From Strigamia acuminata (Eukaryota > Arthropoda > Chilopoda > Geophilomorpha > Linotaeniidae), in assembly GCA_949358305.1 (NCBI GenBank), contig OX442314.1:33103608-33167607 (forward strand): a stretch of 64,000 bases of DNA, read 5' to 3'. The first letter of the stretch is position 1. Each line of letters opens with the position of its first letter. This document shows positions 42,156 through 52,743 of this stretch, one piece after another. Made by a program: the position numbers and the translations under genes. A model generated the notes under the pieces. That model ran no database searches. It had not been told where the DNA came from and saw only the letters and a program-made list of their open reading frames with translations.

Positions 42156-45100
42156 TTAGTAGTAATGGCGATAGTCTTTTCTTTTCTGCGGTCTGAGTCT
42201 GCGCGACCGAAACTCGTCATTCTGTGCTTCTACGCCATCTAGTGGCAGGTTTTTAAGTTGATTTTCTCCAGTTCCTATCATAGGCTGTGGTTCGAACAGT
42301 GATTTTAATGAGATTTGTTCTGTATCATCTATATAACGTTCTTTTGGTTTGGTTTTCACTATTTTTACTGGTTTTTCTACATTTTCAACTACAATTTCAC
42401 CTTTTTTACTGATTTTTTTCACTTTATCAGCAAATTTTACTTTCTTTTCTGGTAGATTTTCCAAAACTTTATCTATTTCTTCTTCTTCTCGTGCTTTATA
42501 TGGTTTTAATCTCTCGACATTCACAATATCACTTTTCTTTCTTGTTGAGTTGATAATTTCGTAGTCATTTGGTGCAGTTCTTCGCACAATTTCATAAGGG
42601 CCGGAAAATTGCGGTAAAAGTTTCTCTGATAAGCCAACTTTTCTGTTGATGGTTTTCAAATAAACCAGTTCACCTGGTTCAAACTCTTTGTTGACTCTAT
42701 CTTCATCAAATCTTTTCTTACTTTTCGCAGATTGTTTTTCTAAGCGTTCATTTGCAATTCTCCTGGCTTCTCGAATGAATTTTGCTGTTCTTAACGTGAA
42801 TTCTTTCTGTGGTAAGTCCAAATTTACATCTACTGTCAAATCCACATCATATCCACGAAGTAAATAATGTGGTGTATATCCTGTTGTTTCATGGACGGCC
42901 GTATTGTACGAAAACAGGAGGAATGGTAGAAACTCGTCCCAATCAGTATGTTCATCATTAACGTAACTTTGCAACATTTTTGCGAATGTCGCGTTAAATC
43001 TCTCAGTTAATCCGTTTGTTCTTGGATGATATCCCGACGTAGTTTTATGCAAACTTTTGAACATAATTGAGATTTCCTCAACCATTTTATTCCTGTATTC
43101 CGTTCCTCGGTCGCTTAAAATCTCTCTTGGACTGCCTTCTTTCAGAATAACTTCATAAAGCAATGTTTTCGCTGCTTCTAAAGCTGTAGCTGCTGCTGCT
43201 GGTCTTGCTATTGCATTTCTAGAAAGATAATCAGTTACAACAAAAACATGTTTATTTCCAAGTCGTGACAATGGAAATGGTCCAAGTGTGTCTATTCCAA
43301 TTCGCTCAAAGGGTTTTGAGACTGTTGACCAGGGCTGCATTAGTCCTTTAGCTGGTGTAGTCATTGTTTTTGCTTTCGCGCAATATTGGCAGGACAAGAC
43401 GTAATTTCTAACGTCCTTATAAATTCTTGTCCAGAAGAATCGTGTTCTTATTCGTTTCCACGTTTTTGCCAATCCTAAATGAGCTCCTAGTAATCCGTCA
43501 TGCATTTCATGCAATACATCCTTTTGGAGTTGTTTCGGAACTACTAGCAATAAATCTTCCATGTTCAGGGAACTATTTAGTTTTTTCTTCCTGAACAACG
43601 TTTTGTTTTGAAGAACGAACTGCTTTAGAGGTCGTCTTCTTTTTCTTGAAAGTTGCTCTTGGTTTTCTAGCGCTGTTATGAGATCCAAAAGTTTGGGATC
43701 CTTCCTCTGCTCGGCAGGGAGGTCCAAATTTTCTAAGAATAGTGAAGGCAATTTTTCGATTTCTTCTTCACTCAATTCTTCCTGGATCCTACTTAAAGCA
43801 TCGGCATCTGAATGTTTCTTGCCGCTTTTATGAAATATTTCAAAATCATACTCAGCTAGTTGCAGCGCCCACCTGGCTAGACGTCCATTTGGATTTCGGA
43901 CTCCTTTCAGCCATTGGAGGGCCGAATGGTCGGTGATAATTTGGAATTTCTGTCCATATAAGTACGGTCTAAATTTTTCAATAGCAAAAATGATTGCTAA
44001 CATTTCCCTTTCAGTAGCGGTGTAATTCATTTCTGCTGTGCTCATTAAACGACTTCCATAAGCAATTACACGTTCTTGATTATTGACTTTTTGCTTAAGA
44101 ATTGCTCCTAAACCATATGCACTTGCATCGCATGAAATCATGAAGGGCTGAGCGAAGTTTGGATGCGCTAACACCGGCACTGTTATTAATGCTGTTCGGA
44201 GAGTGTGGAATGCTTTCTCATGGGGCGGTCCCCAATCAAACTTTTCATCTTTTTTAGTTAAATTCACCAGAGGTTTGGAAATGTCCGCAAAACCTTTAAT
44301 AAACTTCCGGTAATACGAGCATAATCCAAGGAAACCACGTAGTTGTTTAATGTTCACAGGAATTGGAAACTTAGCTACTGAATCCAGATTCCTGGGATCC
44401 GGTGAAATACCTTCAGCATCAACCACATGTCCGAGATATCGAATGCTGTGTGTCGCAAACGTACATTTGCTCAGCTTAACTTTAAGATTCGCCGCTCTTA
44501 GTTTTTGAAAAACTGTCTCCAAGTCTGTGAGGTGCTGATCAAATGTCTTTGAAAACACTATCAAATCGTCAAGGTATGCAATACATACTTTTCCCAAGAG
44601 ATTTCCAAGCACTTTGTTCATCAATTTTTGAAAGGCGGCTGGGCTGTTACAAAGGCCTTGTCCTAAGACATTGAACTCATAATGGCCTGAGTTTGTCGTA
44701 AATGCAGTCTTTTCCTTGTCCGCTTCATCGATTTCTACCTGGAAGTAGCCTTGGATTAAATCCATCATTGTGAAATATTTTGCACCCGCTAGCTGGTCTA
44801 GGGTGTCGTCGATGCGCGGTAAGGGATAGACCATCTTCTTTGTTACTGCATTTAAACGTCTCCAATCAACGCAAAATCTCCATTTGCCGTCCCTTTTCTT
44901 GATGAGAAGTACTGGAGCACTCCATGGACTCTCGGATTCTCTTATTACTCCCATCTCGAGTAGTTTCTTTGTTTCAGCATCCTCAATTTCTTTTTCCTTA
45001 ACAGATCGTCTATAAGGTTGTAAATGAATTGGAGGAGAGTCTCCTGTATCGATTCGATGTTTAATCGCTTGGGCTCTACCTAAATCGCTGTCAGATGTTG

Positions 45101-45890
45101 CAAATCTATCCGAATTTTTCTCTAGCAGTTGTCGCATCAGTTCTTGTTGTGGCGTTGTCATATTCTCATTTGCCATGGCCGTGCTAAAGTCAAAATGATG
45201 AGCTCTTTTTTCATCTAACACGCCAGACTCAATTACATAAAATGCTTTTGCAATTGCTGAGTTTCGTCCTAAATAGATTGTCTTTTTTGTTGGATTCGCA
45301 ACACGCAGAACTCCTTCACCTTTTCTGAATTTTGTCAATGTTTTACAGCAAATCACTCCAAATCGATCTATTACTCCGCTGAGTGGTTCTAGAAATAGTT
45401 CATCATCTACTTTCTTTGCTATTTTTATTGGTACGATGCACTCATGTAACGCTGGAATTGTTATTGGTTTTAAAACTCGGGCTATGTAGTTTTGTTCAGT
45501 ATAATTCTTGGACATTAGGAAAACTTCTTGTTGTTCATCTTTTGGGCCTACAAAGATCTTCTGTTGGTCATAGTCGAGCTGGCACCTTGCAGATCTTAAA
45601 AAATTATCTCCTAGTAGTAAATGGCGTCCAAATCCATTGACAATCAACACTTCGATGGTGTGTTGTTGTTGTCCGACATCAATGGTGATCTTGGTTTTTC
45701 CTTCCGGAGTTATCAATGAACCATCTACAACTCTTAATCGAACACCTGGACAGGGTTGATATTTGAGCTGCAGAGTTCTTACTAAATCTTCACTAATGAT
45801 ATTGCGAAAACCTCCAGAATCCAAAACACCAGTAATTTCCATTCCATTTAACACTACTGGAATCTGCAAAAGTTCATCCATGGCATTCAA
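42156..45890 (-). CDS. pol: Gypsy Pol polyprotein, intact
   Basis: 1,244 residues from the first listed codon, which is a TTG; the frame stays open upstream past the gag stop, so expression probably uses frameshifting and not a separate start. Domains: protease with GVLDSGGFRN (about 20-30), RT with QGLCNSPAAFQ and AYLDDLIVFS (about 435), RNase H with SCDASAYGLGA (about 587), integrase zinc finger (HDGLLGAHLG to CQYCAKA, about 800-845) and core with GIDTLGPF, SDRGTEYRNK and LTERFNA (about 865-960), then GPYEIV of a GPY/F module. The C-terminal tail is Lys/Glu-rich. DDE residues and YxDD are intact, so it is potentially active. Confidence 0.95.
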   Translation of the reverse strand: MNAMDELLQIPVVLNGMEITGVLDSGGFRNIISEDLVRTLQLKYQPCPGVRLRVVDGSLITPEGKTKITIDVGQQQHTIEVLIVNGFGRHLLLGDNFLRSARCQLDYDQQKIFVGPKDEQQEVFLMSKNYTEQNYIARVLKPITIPALHECIVPIKIAKKVDDELFLEPLSGVIDRFGVICCKTLTKFRKGEGVLRVANPTKKTIYLGRNSAIAKAFYVIESGVLDEKRAHHFDFSTAMANENMTTPQQELMRQLLEKNSDRFATSDSDLGRAQAIKHRIDTGDSPPIHLQPYRRSVKEKEIEDAETKKLLEMGVIRESESPWSAPVLLIKKRDGKWRFCVDWRRLNAVTKKMVYPLPRIDDTLDQLAGAKYFTMMDLIQGYFQVEIDEADKEKTAFTTNSGHYEFNVLGQGLCNSPAAFQKLMNKVLGNLLGKVCIAYLDDLIVFSKTFDQHLTDLETVFQKLRAANLKVKLSKCTFATHSIRYLGHVVDAEGISPDPRNLDSVAKFPIPVNIKQLRGFLGLCSYYRKFIKGFADISKPLVNLTKKDEKFDWGPPHEKAFHTLRTALITVPVLAHPNFAQPFMISCDASAYGLGAILKQKVNNQERVIAYGSRLMSTAEMNYTATEREMLAIIFAIEKFRPYLYGQKFQIITDHSALQWLKGVRNPNGRLARWALQLAEYDFEIFHKSGKKHSDADALSRIQEELSEEEIEKLPSLFLENLDLPAEQRKDPKLLDLITALENQEQLSRKRRRPLKQFVLQNKTLFRKKKLNSSLNMEDLLLVVPKQLQKDVLHEMHDGLLGAHLGLAKTWKRIRTRFFWTRIYKDVRNYVLSCQYCAKAKTMTTPAKGLMQPWSTVSKPFERIGIDTLGPFPLSRLGNKHVFVVTDYLSRNAIARPAAAATALEAAKTLLYEVILKEGSPREILSDRGTEYRNKMVEEISIMFKSLHKTTSGYHPRTNGLTERFNATFAKMLQSYVNDEHTDWDEFLPFLLFSYNTAVHETTGYTPHYLLRGYDVDLTVDVNLDLPQKEFTLRTAKFIREARRIANERLEKQSAKSKKRFDEDRVNKEFEPGELVYLKTINRKVGLSEKLLPQFSGPYEIVRRTAPNDYEIINSTRKKSDIVNVERLKPYKAREEEEIDKVLENLPEKKVKFADKVKKISKKGEIVVENVEKPVKIVKTKPKERYIDDTEQISLKSLFEPQPMIGTGENQLKNLPLDGVEAQNDEFRSRRLRPQKRKDYRHYY

Positions 45891-45952
45891 CTCGATGATT
45901 TCTAATTTCCTCTTTTTGAATTTCTTCTTGTTTTTCCGTCTTTGTGGCCACT

Positions 45953-47419
45953 CTAGTTTCCCCGTGGAGGATCAGGTTGTCCACGTGGGGCTCCTCGCTG
46001 ACCTCGGCCTTGGTAATTTGGATCGTATCTTTTACCTTTGTAATTTGGATTTAATGGATGGCCTTGGTTGTTCGGATTCCCCTGTTGTCTTTGACCTTGT
46101 GGTGGATTCCATTGCTGTTGTGGTTGTTGGAATCCTTGATCTTGATTATTCCACTGGTTATTCCAATTGCCTCTGTTTTGACCTCCAAAATTATTATTCC
46201 ATCCTCTACCTTGACCTCTCCAATTGCTGTTATTGTTCCACCATCCTCGTTGTTGACCAGGTTGTCCTCTGAAGTTTCCTCTATTGTAGAACTGGCTCTG
46301 GTTTGGATGTGGTGTGTACCATTGGTTTTGGTAAAAGACAGGAGTGACCTCTGCATATTGAACACCCCCAAACTGCTGCTGTTCTCTTAGCACTTTGACC
46401 TCTGCTAATAATTCGTCTTTTGATTTATTGACGTCGCTCGGGTCAACCAAGCAACTCGGTTTCACCTCGCCTGGTTTATCAACAGCTTTCTGCAGTAGGG
46501 TTAGTAAAACTTCTGCAGGGTCCTCTTTGAATGCATGAGCTTCGATCAAACCCAGTTGTGATGTTAGTTGATCCAATGTTTTTGGGAAATTGACAACCAA
46601 TTTGTCTCTGATCACCGGCTTAAGTCCTTGAAACACCTGATATATTTTTTGTTCTTCAGTAAATGCAGGTCTTGCAAACGAGCATTCCTTTAATATCTTG
46701 TGCATGTGCTCAAGAGGCGTTCCATTTTTGTGCTGCATTGTTTGTAATCTTGACAAGATTGTTGTAATTTGTCGTCTAAATTTCGTCTTCAACGCGTCTT
46801 TCCAATCCTTCCAAGTTCTATTCGGATGCAATGGAAGTTGATCAAGATACCACGATGAAGCTGCAGACTTCAGCACAATGGATAAATGCTTTATACGCTC
46901 GGTGTCATCAGGTATTGTATCCTCATATCCAATTAACCACGTGTCAATATTTCCTGTTGCTGGATCAAAGTCAACTGGATTTCTCCTTTGCATTACCAAA
47001 TTCTGTAGCACTGCTTGAATTGCAACAAATTCTGGTGATAGTGAAGCATTAGCCATTTTTATCGGTGATTGTTCAGTTTTAATTGTCACTTGTGGTTGAA
47101 TTAACTCTTTTTGCTCCTCAATATCTCTGGCTGCGTCCTCAAATGCGTCGTCCAAATTTACTTGCACTCTTTCCAAAAGGTCACCTAATTCTGTAGCCTC
47201 ATCAGGCAACAACCAATTATACAGGCTTGAGTCTATTAGTCTTTGATTCCGCTGGTCGGGGGTTTCGAAACCTTCCCTTTTTTGAATTTTTTCTTCTCCT
47301 TTGGGTTTTGGTTTCCTCTTCCGATCAGTCACTTTATCACCCAACGGCTCATCTAATGTAACACTTGGTGAATCAAGTTCTCCTAGTTCCTTCTTGGAAA
47401 ACAGATAATCCGATACCAA
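45953..47419 (-). CDS. gag: Gypsy Gag, intact
   Basis: 488 residues. The middle carries the retrotransposon Gag fold (SSWYLDQLPLHPNRTWKDWK, KTKFRRQ, HMHKILKECSF, GLKPVIRDKLVVNFP). The C-terminal 110 residues are rich in Asn, Gly, Gln, Trp and Arg (RGG-like), replacing the usual CCHC zinc knuckle, which is not seen. The N-terminus is acidic and charged. Gag forms the particle shell and binds element RNA. The frame ends in TAG at 45953-45955, directly after a slippery heptamer. Confidence 0.92.
   Translation of the reverse strand: MVSDYLFSKKELGELDSPSVTLDEPLGDKVTDRKRKPKPKGEEKIQKREGFETPDQRNQRLIDSSLYNWLLPDEATELGDLLERVQVNLDDAFEDAARDIEEQKELIQPQVTIKTEQSPIKMANASLSPEFVAIQAVLQNLVMQRRNPVDFDPATGNIDTWLIGYEDTIPDDTERIKHLSIVLKSAASSWYLDQLPLHPNRTWKDWKDALKTKFRRQITTILSRLQTMQHKNGTPLEHMHKILKECSFARPAFTEEQKIYQVFQGLKPVIRDKLVVNFPKTLDQLTSQLGLIEAHAFKEDPAEVLLTLLQKAVDKPGEVKPSCLVDPSDVNKSKDELLAEVKVLREQQQFGGVQYAEVTPVFYQNQWYTPHPNQSQFYNRGNFRGQPGQQRGWWNNNSNWRGQGRGWNNNFGGQNRGNWNNQWNNQDQGFQQPQQQWNPPQGQRQQGNPNNQGHPLNPNYKGKRYDPNYQGRGQRGAPRGQPDPPRGN
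45956..45962 (-). promoter_or_regulatory. -1 ribosomal frameshift site between gag and pol
   Basis: On the minus strand the last gag codons are CGG GGA AAC TAG. G GGA AAC is a canonical X XXY YYZ slippery heptamer in the gag frame. Slipping back one base enters the pol frame, which is open through the stop into the protease. A short TGGCCA palindrome follows, but a pseudoknot was not resolved by eye. Confidence 0.8.
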
Positions 47420-48354
47420 CTGTGGAAGTTTGTATCGTTTGGATTCCGCAATGATTAAATGTCCTAAATTGAAGACACAATCCTTTATTTTGAAGCACTT
47501 AAGTTCACTTATTCACTTGCAAATAACACTAACACTTTAATTCACAACACTTTTCACTTTCTGAAAACAAGTTGATGATTAAACACTTCAATTCTTCACA
47601 ATCATATTTCAAAATTATCAAAAACAATTAAATTTTCATAGTCATTAATTTTTACAAAAGGAAATATCAAAATAATTCAATTTTCACGGTCATTTTACAA
47701 GAATTTCATCAAAACAGTTTTATTTTCATAATCATAATTCAAAATCTTCAAATTTTATTAATAGATATTTAATCAAATGAAAAAGAAACGCTTCATTAAT
47801 AATCAATTTACAAAAATTATCTGAAATTCAAAAGAAACCATTAGCAAATTTGAATAATATTTCTTTATGAATATGCAATCTTATCAAAACACTATAAATA
47901 AATTCTTTATTTAACAATAAACAACACCAAATAAATTCAATTCAATTCATTAACACAGTTTACATTAATCACACTTAATGCAAATTCATTCATCTTAAAT
48001 ATTCAAAGGCTTTTCTTATTTTATTTTAAACTTTGCCAATTATTAACTCAATTAACACTATTATCTTTATTAGCAATGACTCACTCTCATTTTTTCTATC
48101 ACTTTCAAAGGTGATTCATCCATATTTAAATTAGTTTATGTCTTTCTAAATTTTATGTGATTTTAAATTTGCCAATTTTTTAGTTTTTACTCTAATTTTT
48201 ACTCATTTTACTCTAAATTTTACGATTTTTAAAGAATTTTAACTCTAAATTTTCTAAACTAGATCCAATTTTGCAATTTTCACTAATTTAGCAATTTTTT
48301 ACTCTAATTTCCGGGGTTTTTAGCTCTATTTTTAAGCGGTGTGGGGAAAAATCC
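47420..48354 (-). other. Leader of the gypsy element
   Basis: About 930 bp of AT-rich sequence between the primer-binding site and gag, with no ORF. It would contain the packaging region. Confidence 0.6.
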
Positions 48355-48366
48355 GCATCTCCACCA
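48355..48366 (-). other. Primer-binding site, probably tRNA-Ala
   Basis: Three bases inside the 5' LTR the minus strand reads TGGTGGAGATGC, complementary to a tRNA 3' end GCATCTCCACCA, the form found in many tRNA-Ala (UGC). Confidence 0.65.
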
Positions 48367-48369
48367 CTT

Positions 48370-48943
48370 TGTTATGTGGATTCTGGGGTTCTGACTGAAT
48401 TCCACACAACATGGGGTTTTAAATGTGAGTGATAGAAAATGAAGAGATTGTTTTGCAGTTTCAAATTCAAGTTCTTTATTTAGACCGGACAAACAAAGTT
48501 TGTTCGATCCCTGTTAAATTGCATGGTACAATTACTCAAATACACCTTTAATCATTGTTATGAATGAATGAATTATCATTTGACACTTTAAACAATTACA
48601 AGTTTTTATTAACAGTTCAAATAAACATCTATGTGTCAAACTGGGTAGCTGGGCAAAGGTCCTCAGCCAAGCCCTGTATTGGGTCAGCATCGGACGGGAT
48701 TGGAGAGTGTTTCTTACCTGAGAAGTAACTTGAGAATAAGAGCCTTGTCTTAGAATGGGCGGCGTATTTATAGGAAATCTCCTATCGCCCCCGTGGTCGA
48801 ATTGATCGGTCTTATCACATGGCGGTGACGATTTCCAATCGTCAGCGCCACCTGTGACCGAAATTTAGCAACTATTAATGAATTATGTTCCGAATTACGC
48901 GCTACGGATCGCCGACCAATCAAGACGGTCCGTACGCGTGACA
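48370..48943 (-). repeat. 5' LTR of the complete gypsy element
   Basis: 574 bp, same ends as the other LTR, with TATAAATA (about 48771-48778) and AATAAA on the coding strand. It differs from its partner by, for example, an extra AT in CTATGTGTC and a handful of substitutions. Confidence 0.95.
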
Positions 48944-48947
48944 ATAT

Positions 48948-51587
48948 GTTTTCTCCTTGAAGACGAACTTATTGTCGGTTGCACGGATTGTACAGCAAGG
49001 ATATGTGGTGTCATTTTTAGATGATAAATGCGTTGTATCAACGGGAACCGGCATTAGCATATTTGAAGCAGTCCAGACTTCTGGGCTGTTCCGGTTGAAC
49101 AGAAGAGCTGACCAAACGGTCCCTGCCTCCCCCCGATTGATATTGGATTATCTAGGACCGGGGGTAAAGATACACCTGGAACTAAAGTGGTGAAATTACC
49201 AGTGACTTTGTGGCATTGCAGAATGGCACATTTGGGATTTAAATCCCTCCGTGAGATGGTGTATCGAAATTTGGTTGATGGTATGAACCTAAATATGGAG
49301 AGGAATCCGAAGTTGTGCGATAAGTGTATTGTGGCGAAGAAGACGCGATCCACTTTCGTGTCTACGGGTTATATTACTGCGTCGGGGCCTATGGAGATGC
49401 TCCACGTTGATTTATGCGGGCCATTCAGGCATGAATCAACAAAAGGAAATAAATACATTTTTACCATCGTTGACGATTTTTCCCGAGTGATCTTCACTCG
49501 TTTTTTGAAGAATAAGTCACAGACGGTGGAGAATTTTGAGAAATTTTTATTACTTTACGAGAAAAGATTTGGGACGAAATTAAAGCGACTTAGATCCGAT
49601 AATGGTACTGAGTTCGTCAATACGGCTTTCAAGGAGTTGTTGACTGTTCGTGGTGTCCACCACCAGTTGACCATTCCGTACAGCCCACAGCAGAATGGCG
49701 TAGCAGAACGCTCAAACCGGAAGTTGCTGGACGCTGCTAGGACTTTACTATTAGACGCAAAGCTGCCGACTAGTTTTTGGCAGGATGCGGTCGAAACTGC
49801 AGCATATGCAGCGAACAGATCAAAAATGAGACGGTTTAAATCGGAAACACCGATTGAGAGACTGACGGGTCGCAAGCCGAATGTGGCGAATATGCGAGTC
49901 TTCGGAAGCCTCGCTTATACATGGATATCAATCCAAGACCGTTCCAAATTTGAGCCCAGAGCTAAGAGAGTTATATTTACGGGATACCCGTTCAATGCCC
50001 CTGGTTGGAGTTTTTATGATCCGACAGCACGTAAATATTTCGTTTCGCGTGACGTTAAATTTGACGAAGAGGCCCTGGGTTCAACTCTAATTTCCGAACC
50101 AACACTCTTGGGTCAGGAGGATTATCGGGTTGAGCCACCTGCCATGCCTGACTTACCCGAGGAAGTTCCCGTAATCCATTCATCTCCTCCGGATCCAATT
50201 GGTGAAGTCCCGATTTACCCTGCGGCGCGTTTGCCCCAATGCGGCCCAGTTCGGAGGAACCCACAGAGGAATAGACGCCCACCCGTACCCTACGAGAGCA
50301 TAGACTGGCGCAGACATCGTAGGACCCGTGACCGCCTACCGGGCACGGATGATGCGAATGTCGCGCGAGTGAAGAATAAGACCCAAGGTCCAGTTATAGT
50401 TCCTAAGAACTATAAGCAAGCATTGACTTCCCCTCAAGCAGCATCGTGGAAGTTGGCAATGGAAGCCGAACTTAGGTCACATAGTGAGCAAAAGACTTGG
50501 AAAGTCGTGGATAGACCCCCGGATGTGAAGGTAGTTGATCTCGTTGGGTCTACTCGTTAAAGACCAGCCAGGATGGACGTATAACGCAATACAAAGCAAG
50601 ATTAGTCGCGCAAGGATTTAACGTCATCCAGGGGGTTGATTACGATGAGTCTTATTCCCCTGTAGTACGGTTGGCCACGGTGAGAATACTGATGGCTTTG
50701 GCAGCGAAGCGCCGACTTCGAGTCAAGCACCACGATGTTGAGACGGCATATTTGCATGCCCGCCTTAAAGAGACAGTTTATATGAAGCTACCTGAAGGAT
50801 TTGGCGATCGGACAACTCAAGTATGTTTACTTGAGAAGGCGGTATATGGTTTACCCCAAGCGGGACGTGCTTGGCACGAAAAGTTAGAGAAAGTATTGCT
50901 TGCCGTGGGATTTACGAAACACCCGACAGAACAGTGCGTTTACAAATACACGAGGGGACAATCCATAATTTTCTTGGCCATTTACGTGGACGATTTAATT
51001 ACTTTGGACAATGATGATCGCTTATTAGACCAGTTAATGAAGCAAATTAGAAAAGAGATAAAGGTTATTGACTTGGGAGAGATTAAGTCCCTATTAGGGA
51101 TTCGAATAAGTCAAAACGATGAGAAGAACGAGATTACCATGGACCAAACGAAATATATCGCGGAATTAATCACAAGGTTTGGTCTTTTACAGGCTAAGCC
51201 GGTCAAAGCACCGTTAGACGTGTCACAGAAGTTGGACGCCCCAGGTTACCCGTTGGGACCCTCAGCTGCAGACAAGCCATATAGGGAGCTCGTTGGTGCC
51301 CTACTTTATTTAGCACAGGGCACACGACCGGACATTGCGTTCGCAGTTTCCTTTCTTTCGCAGTGGCTAAACGACCCGAAGCAAGCTCACTGGTTGGCAG
51401 CAAAAAGGATCCTGAGGTACTTGATGGGGACGGCAAATTATCGGTTAAAGTATACGGGCAGTGTTGCAGATTTGACTGGATACACAGATGCATCCTGGAA
51501 CTCTTGTGATGTGGATGCAAAGTCTTTTGCAGGTTTCGTTACGATGTTGAACGGGACGGTTATCACCTGGCAGGCTAAGAAACTAAA
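48948..51587 (+). pseudogene. Ty1/copia integrase and reverse transcriptase, broken
   Basis: Continuation of the element left at 40769. NLLSVARIVQQGYVVSF (48970) precedes the GAG-pre-integrase motif LWHCRMAHLGFKSLREM and the integrase core HVDLCGPF, RSDNGTEFVN and NGVAERSNRKL (49187-50560). One frame change lies near 49190 and another near 50560. RT follows with LVAQGFNVIQGVDYDESYSP, EKAVYGLPQAGRAWHEKL and FLAIYVDDLITL. It is cut at 51592 by a second gypsy element just before RNase H. Integrase before RT identifies copia. The element cannot be active. Confidence 0.92.
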
Positions 51588-51592
51588 GTTAG

Positions 51593-51773
51593 TGTTGTGT
51601 ATTTATGCTTGATGATTGTAGATTGTGTTGCTGGTCAAGAAGTACAACATGTCGGCCATCGTAAAGTTAACAGAGTGTTTATTCAAATTTTAACAGATAG
51701 GTGGCGCTGCTCTTAAAAGCACCGAAACATTATGATTGGTCAAGATTGACCTATGGAGTAGGACACTCCAACA
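51593..51773 (-). repeat. 3' LTR of the deleted gypsy element
   Basis: 181 bp, TGTTGTG...CTCCAACA on the plus strand, repeated around the solo LTR at 52674-52743 and 54338-54445. Confidence 0.9.
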
Positions 51774-51926
51774 TCCCCTTAAATTGGGAGAAACACCAAT
51801 TACACAAATCAAAGAAAGATTTAAACAATTACATTAAACACATGTATATAAAAGTTAATAAAAAACATGGTTGAAATTTAAACAAATACAAAATGAAGTT
51901 AATTATTTTAAAAACATACACAAATA

Positions 51927-52598
51927 TTAATTTGGTGGAAAACCAAAAAAGTCCGTTTGCTTCTTCTTTCTAACCGGTCGAGGGCTGCGCACTGTTGGAA
52001 TTGGAGCACTCGAGCCAGCAATTGCAGGCGGCGATGGCGCACGAACGGGCGGTGGCGGTGCGTGCGTCAAAGCAACATTCTGTAGTGCAACAGCAGGTGG
52101 AATGGTGCGTGGCGGATCGGGCACAGGCACAGGCGGTGCAGTCGGTTGAGAAGTGAGCGAAAAAGGGAGAAGGGAACTTGTACAATCTTTCCCCCCATTT
52201 TGTGGCAACAAACTCGGATCTGCGCGGCGTCGCAACTGGTCAATGTGCCGATTCCATGTAACATCGAGAGCGACTTCGACATCGTAAGTAGACGAGGAAG
52301 TTTTCTTTTTAACAATACCGGGTATCCGCTTGGGAGTACCCCGATAATCCCGCGCGAACACGAGGTCCCCAACTTCAAAACGGCGCGGAATGTCAATTTG
52401 GTCGACATCTGGCAGAAGTCGTGGATTCAATAAATGTAAGCGCGTCCGCATCTCACGTTGAAGGAAGGCGACAGCTGGTGAAACTTTCGTCGTAGCGTGT
52501 GGCGTCGAGCGATACGATGCGATGAAGCGAGATACGGCGTCCGACAAGGAAAAATTCAATGTTAAAAATTTGTCAATTTGGGTTTTAAAAGTCTTCAC
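51927..52598 (-). pseudogene. Gypsy integrase C-terminus
   Basis: 223 codons: FIASYRSTPHATTKVSPAVA and FLQREMRTRLHLL, the end of a K02A2.6-like gypsy integrase core, then FEVGDLVFARDYRG and WNRHIDQLRRR of the C-terminal module, and a Pro-rich tail ending FFGFPPN. The N-terminal three quarters of Pol and all of Gag are deleted. The frame itself is open. Confidence 0.85.
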
Positions 52599-52659
52599 AA
52601 AAAACTCACAAAAAGTAGATACGAAGCTGCATCTAGTTGTGGGTCGTCGATTGCGATCC

Positions 52660-52671
52660 TCCTCGTCGCCA
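52660..52671 (-). other. Primer-binding site, probably tRNA-Ser (GCU)
   Basis: Two bases inside the 5' LTR the minus strand reads TGGCGACGAGGA, complementary to the 3' end TCCTCGTCGCCA of tRNA-Ser species starting GACGAGG. Confidence 0.65.
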
Positions 52672-52743
52672 ATTGTTGTGTATTTATGCTTGATGATTGT
52701 AGATTGTGTTGCTGGTCAAGAAGTACAACATGTCGGCCATCGT

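Larger units (their letters stand above)
40770..48943 (-). mobile_element. Complete Ty3/gypsy LTR retrotransposon inserted in copia
   Basis: 8,174 bp with two LTRs (40770-41341 and 48370-48943) and an ATAT target duplication (40766-40769, 48944-48947). Reading on the minus strand: 5' LTR, AAG spacer, primer-binding site, leader, gag, pol, polypurine tract (AAAAAAGGGAG), 3' LTR. The LTRs differ at only about seven positions and one 2-bp indel, so the insertion is young. Both ORFs are intact. Confidence 0.96.
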
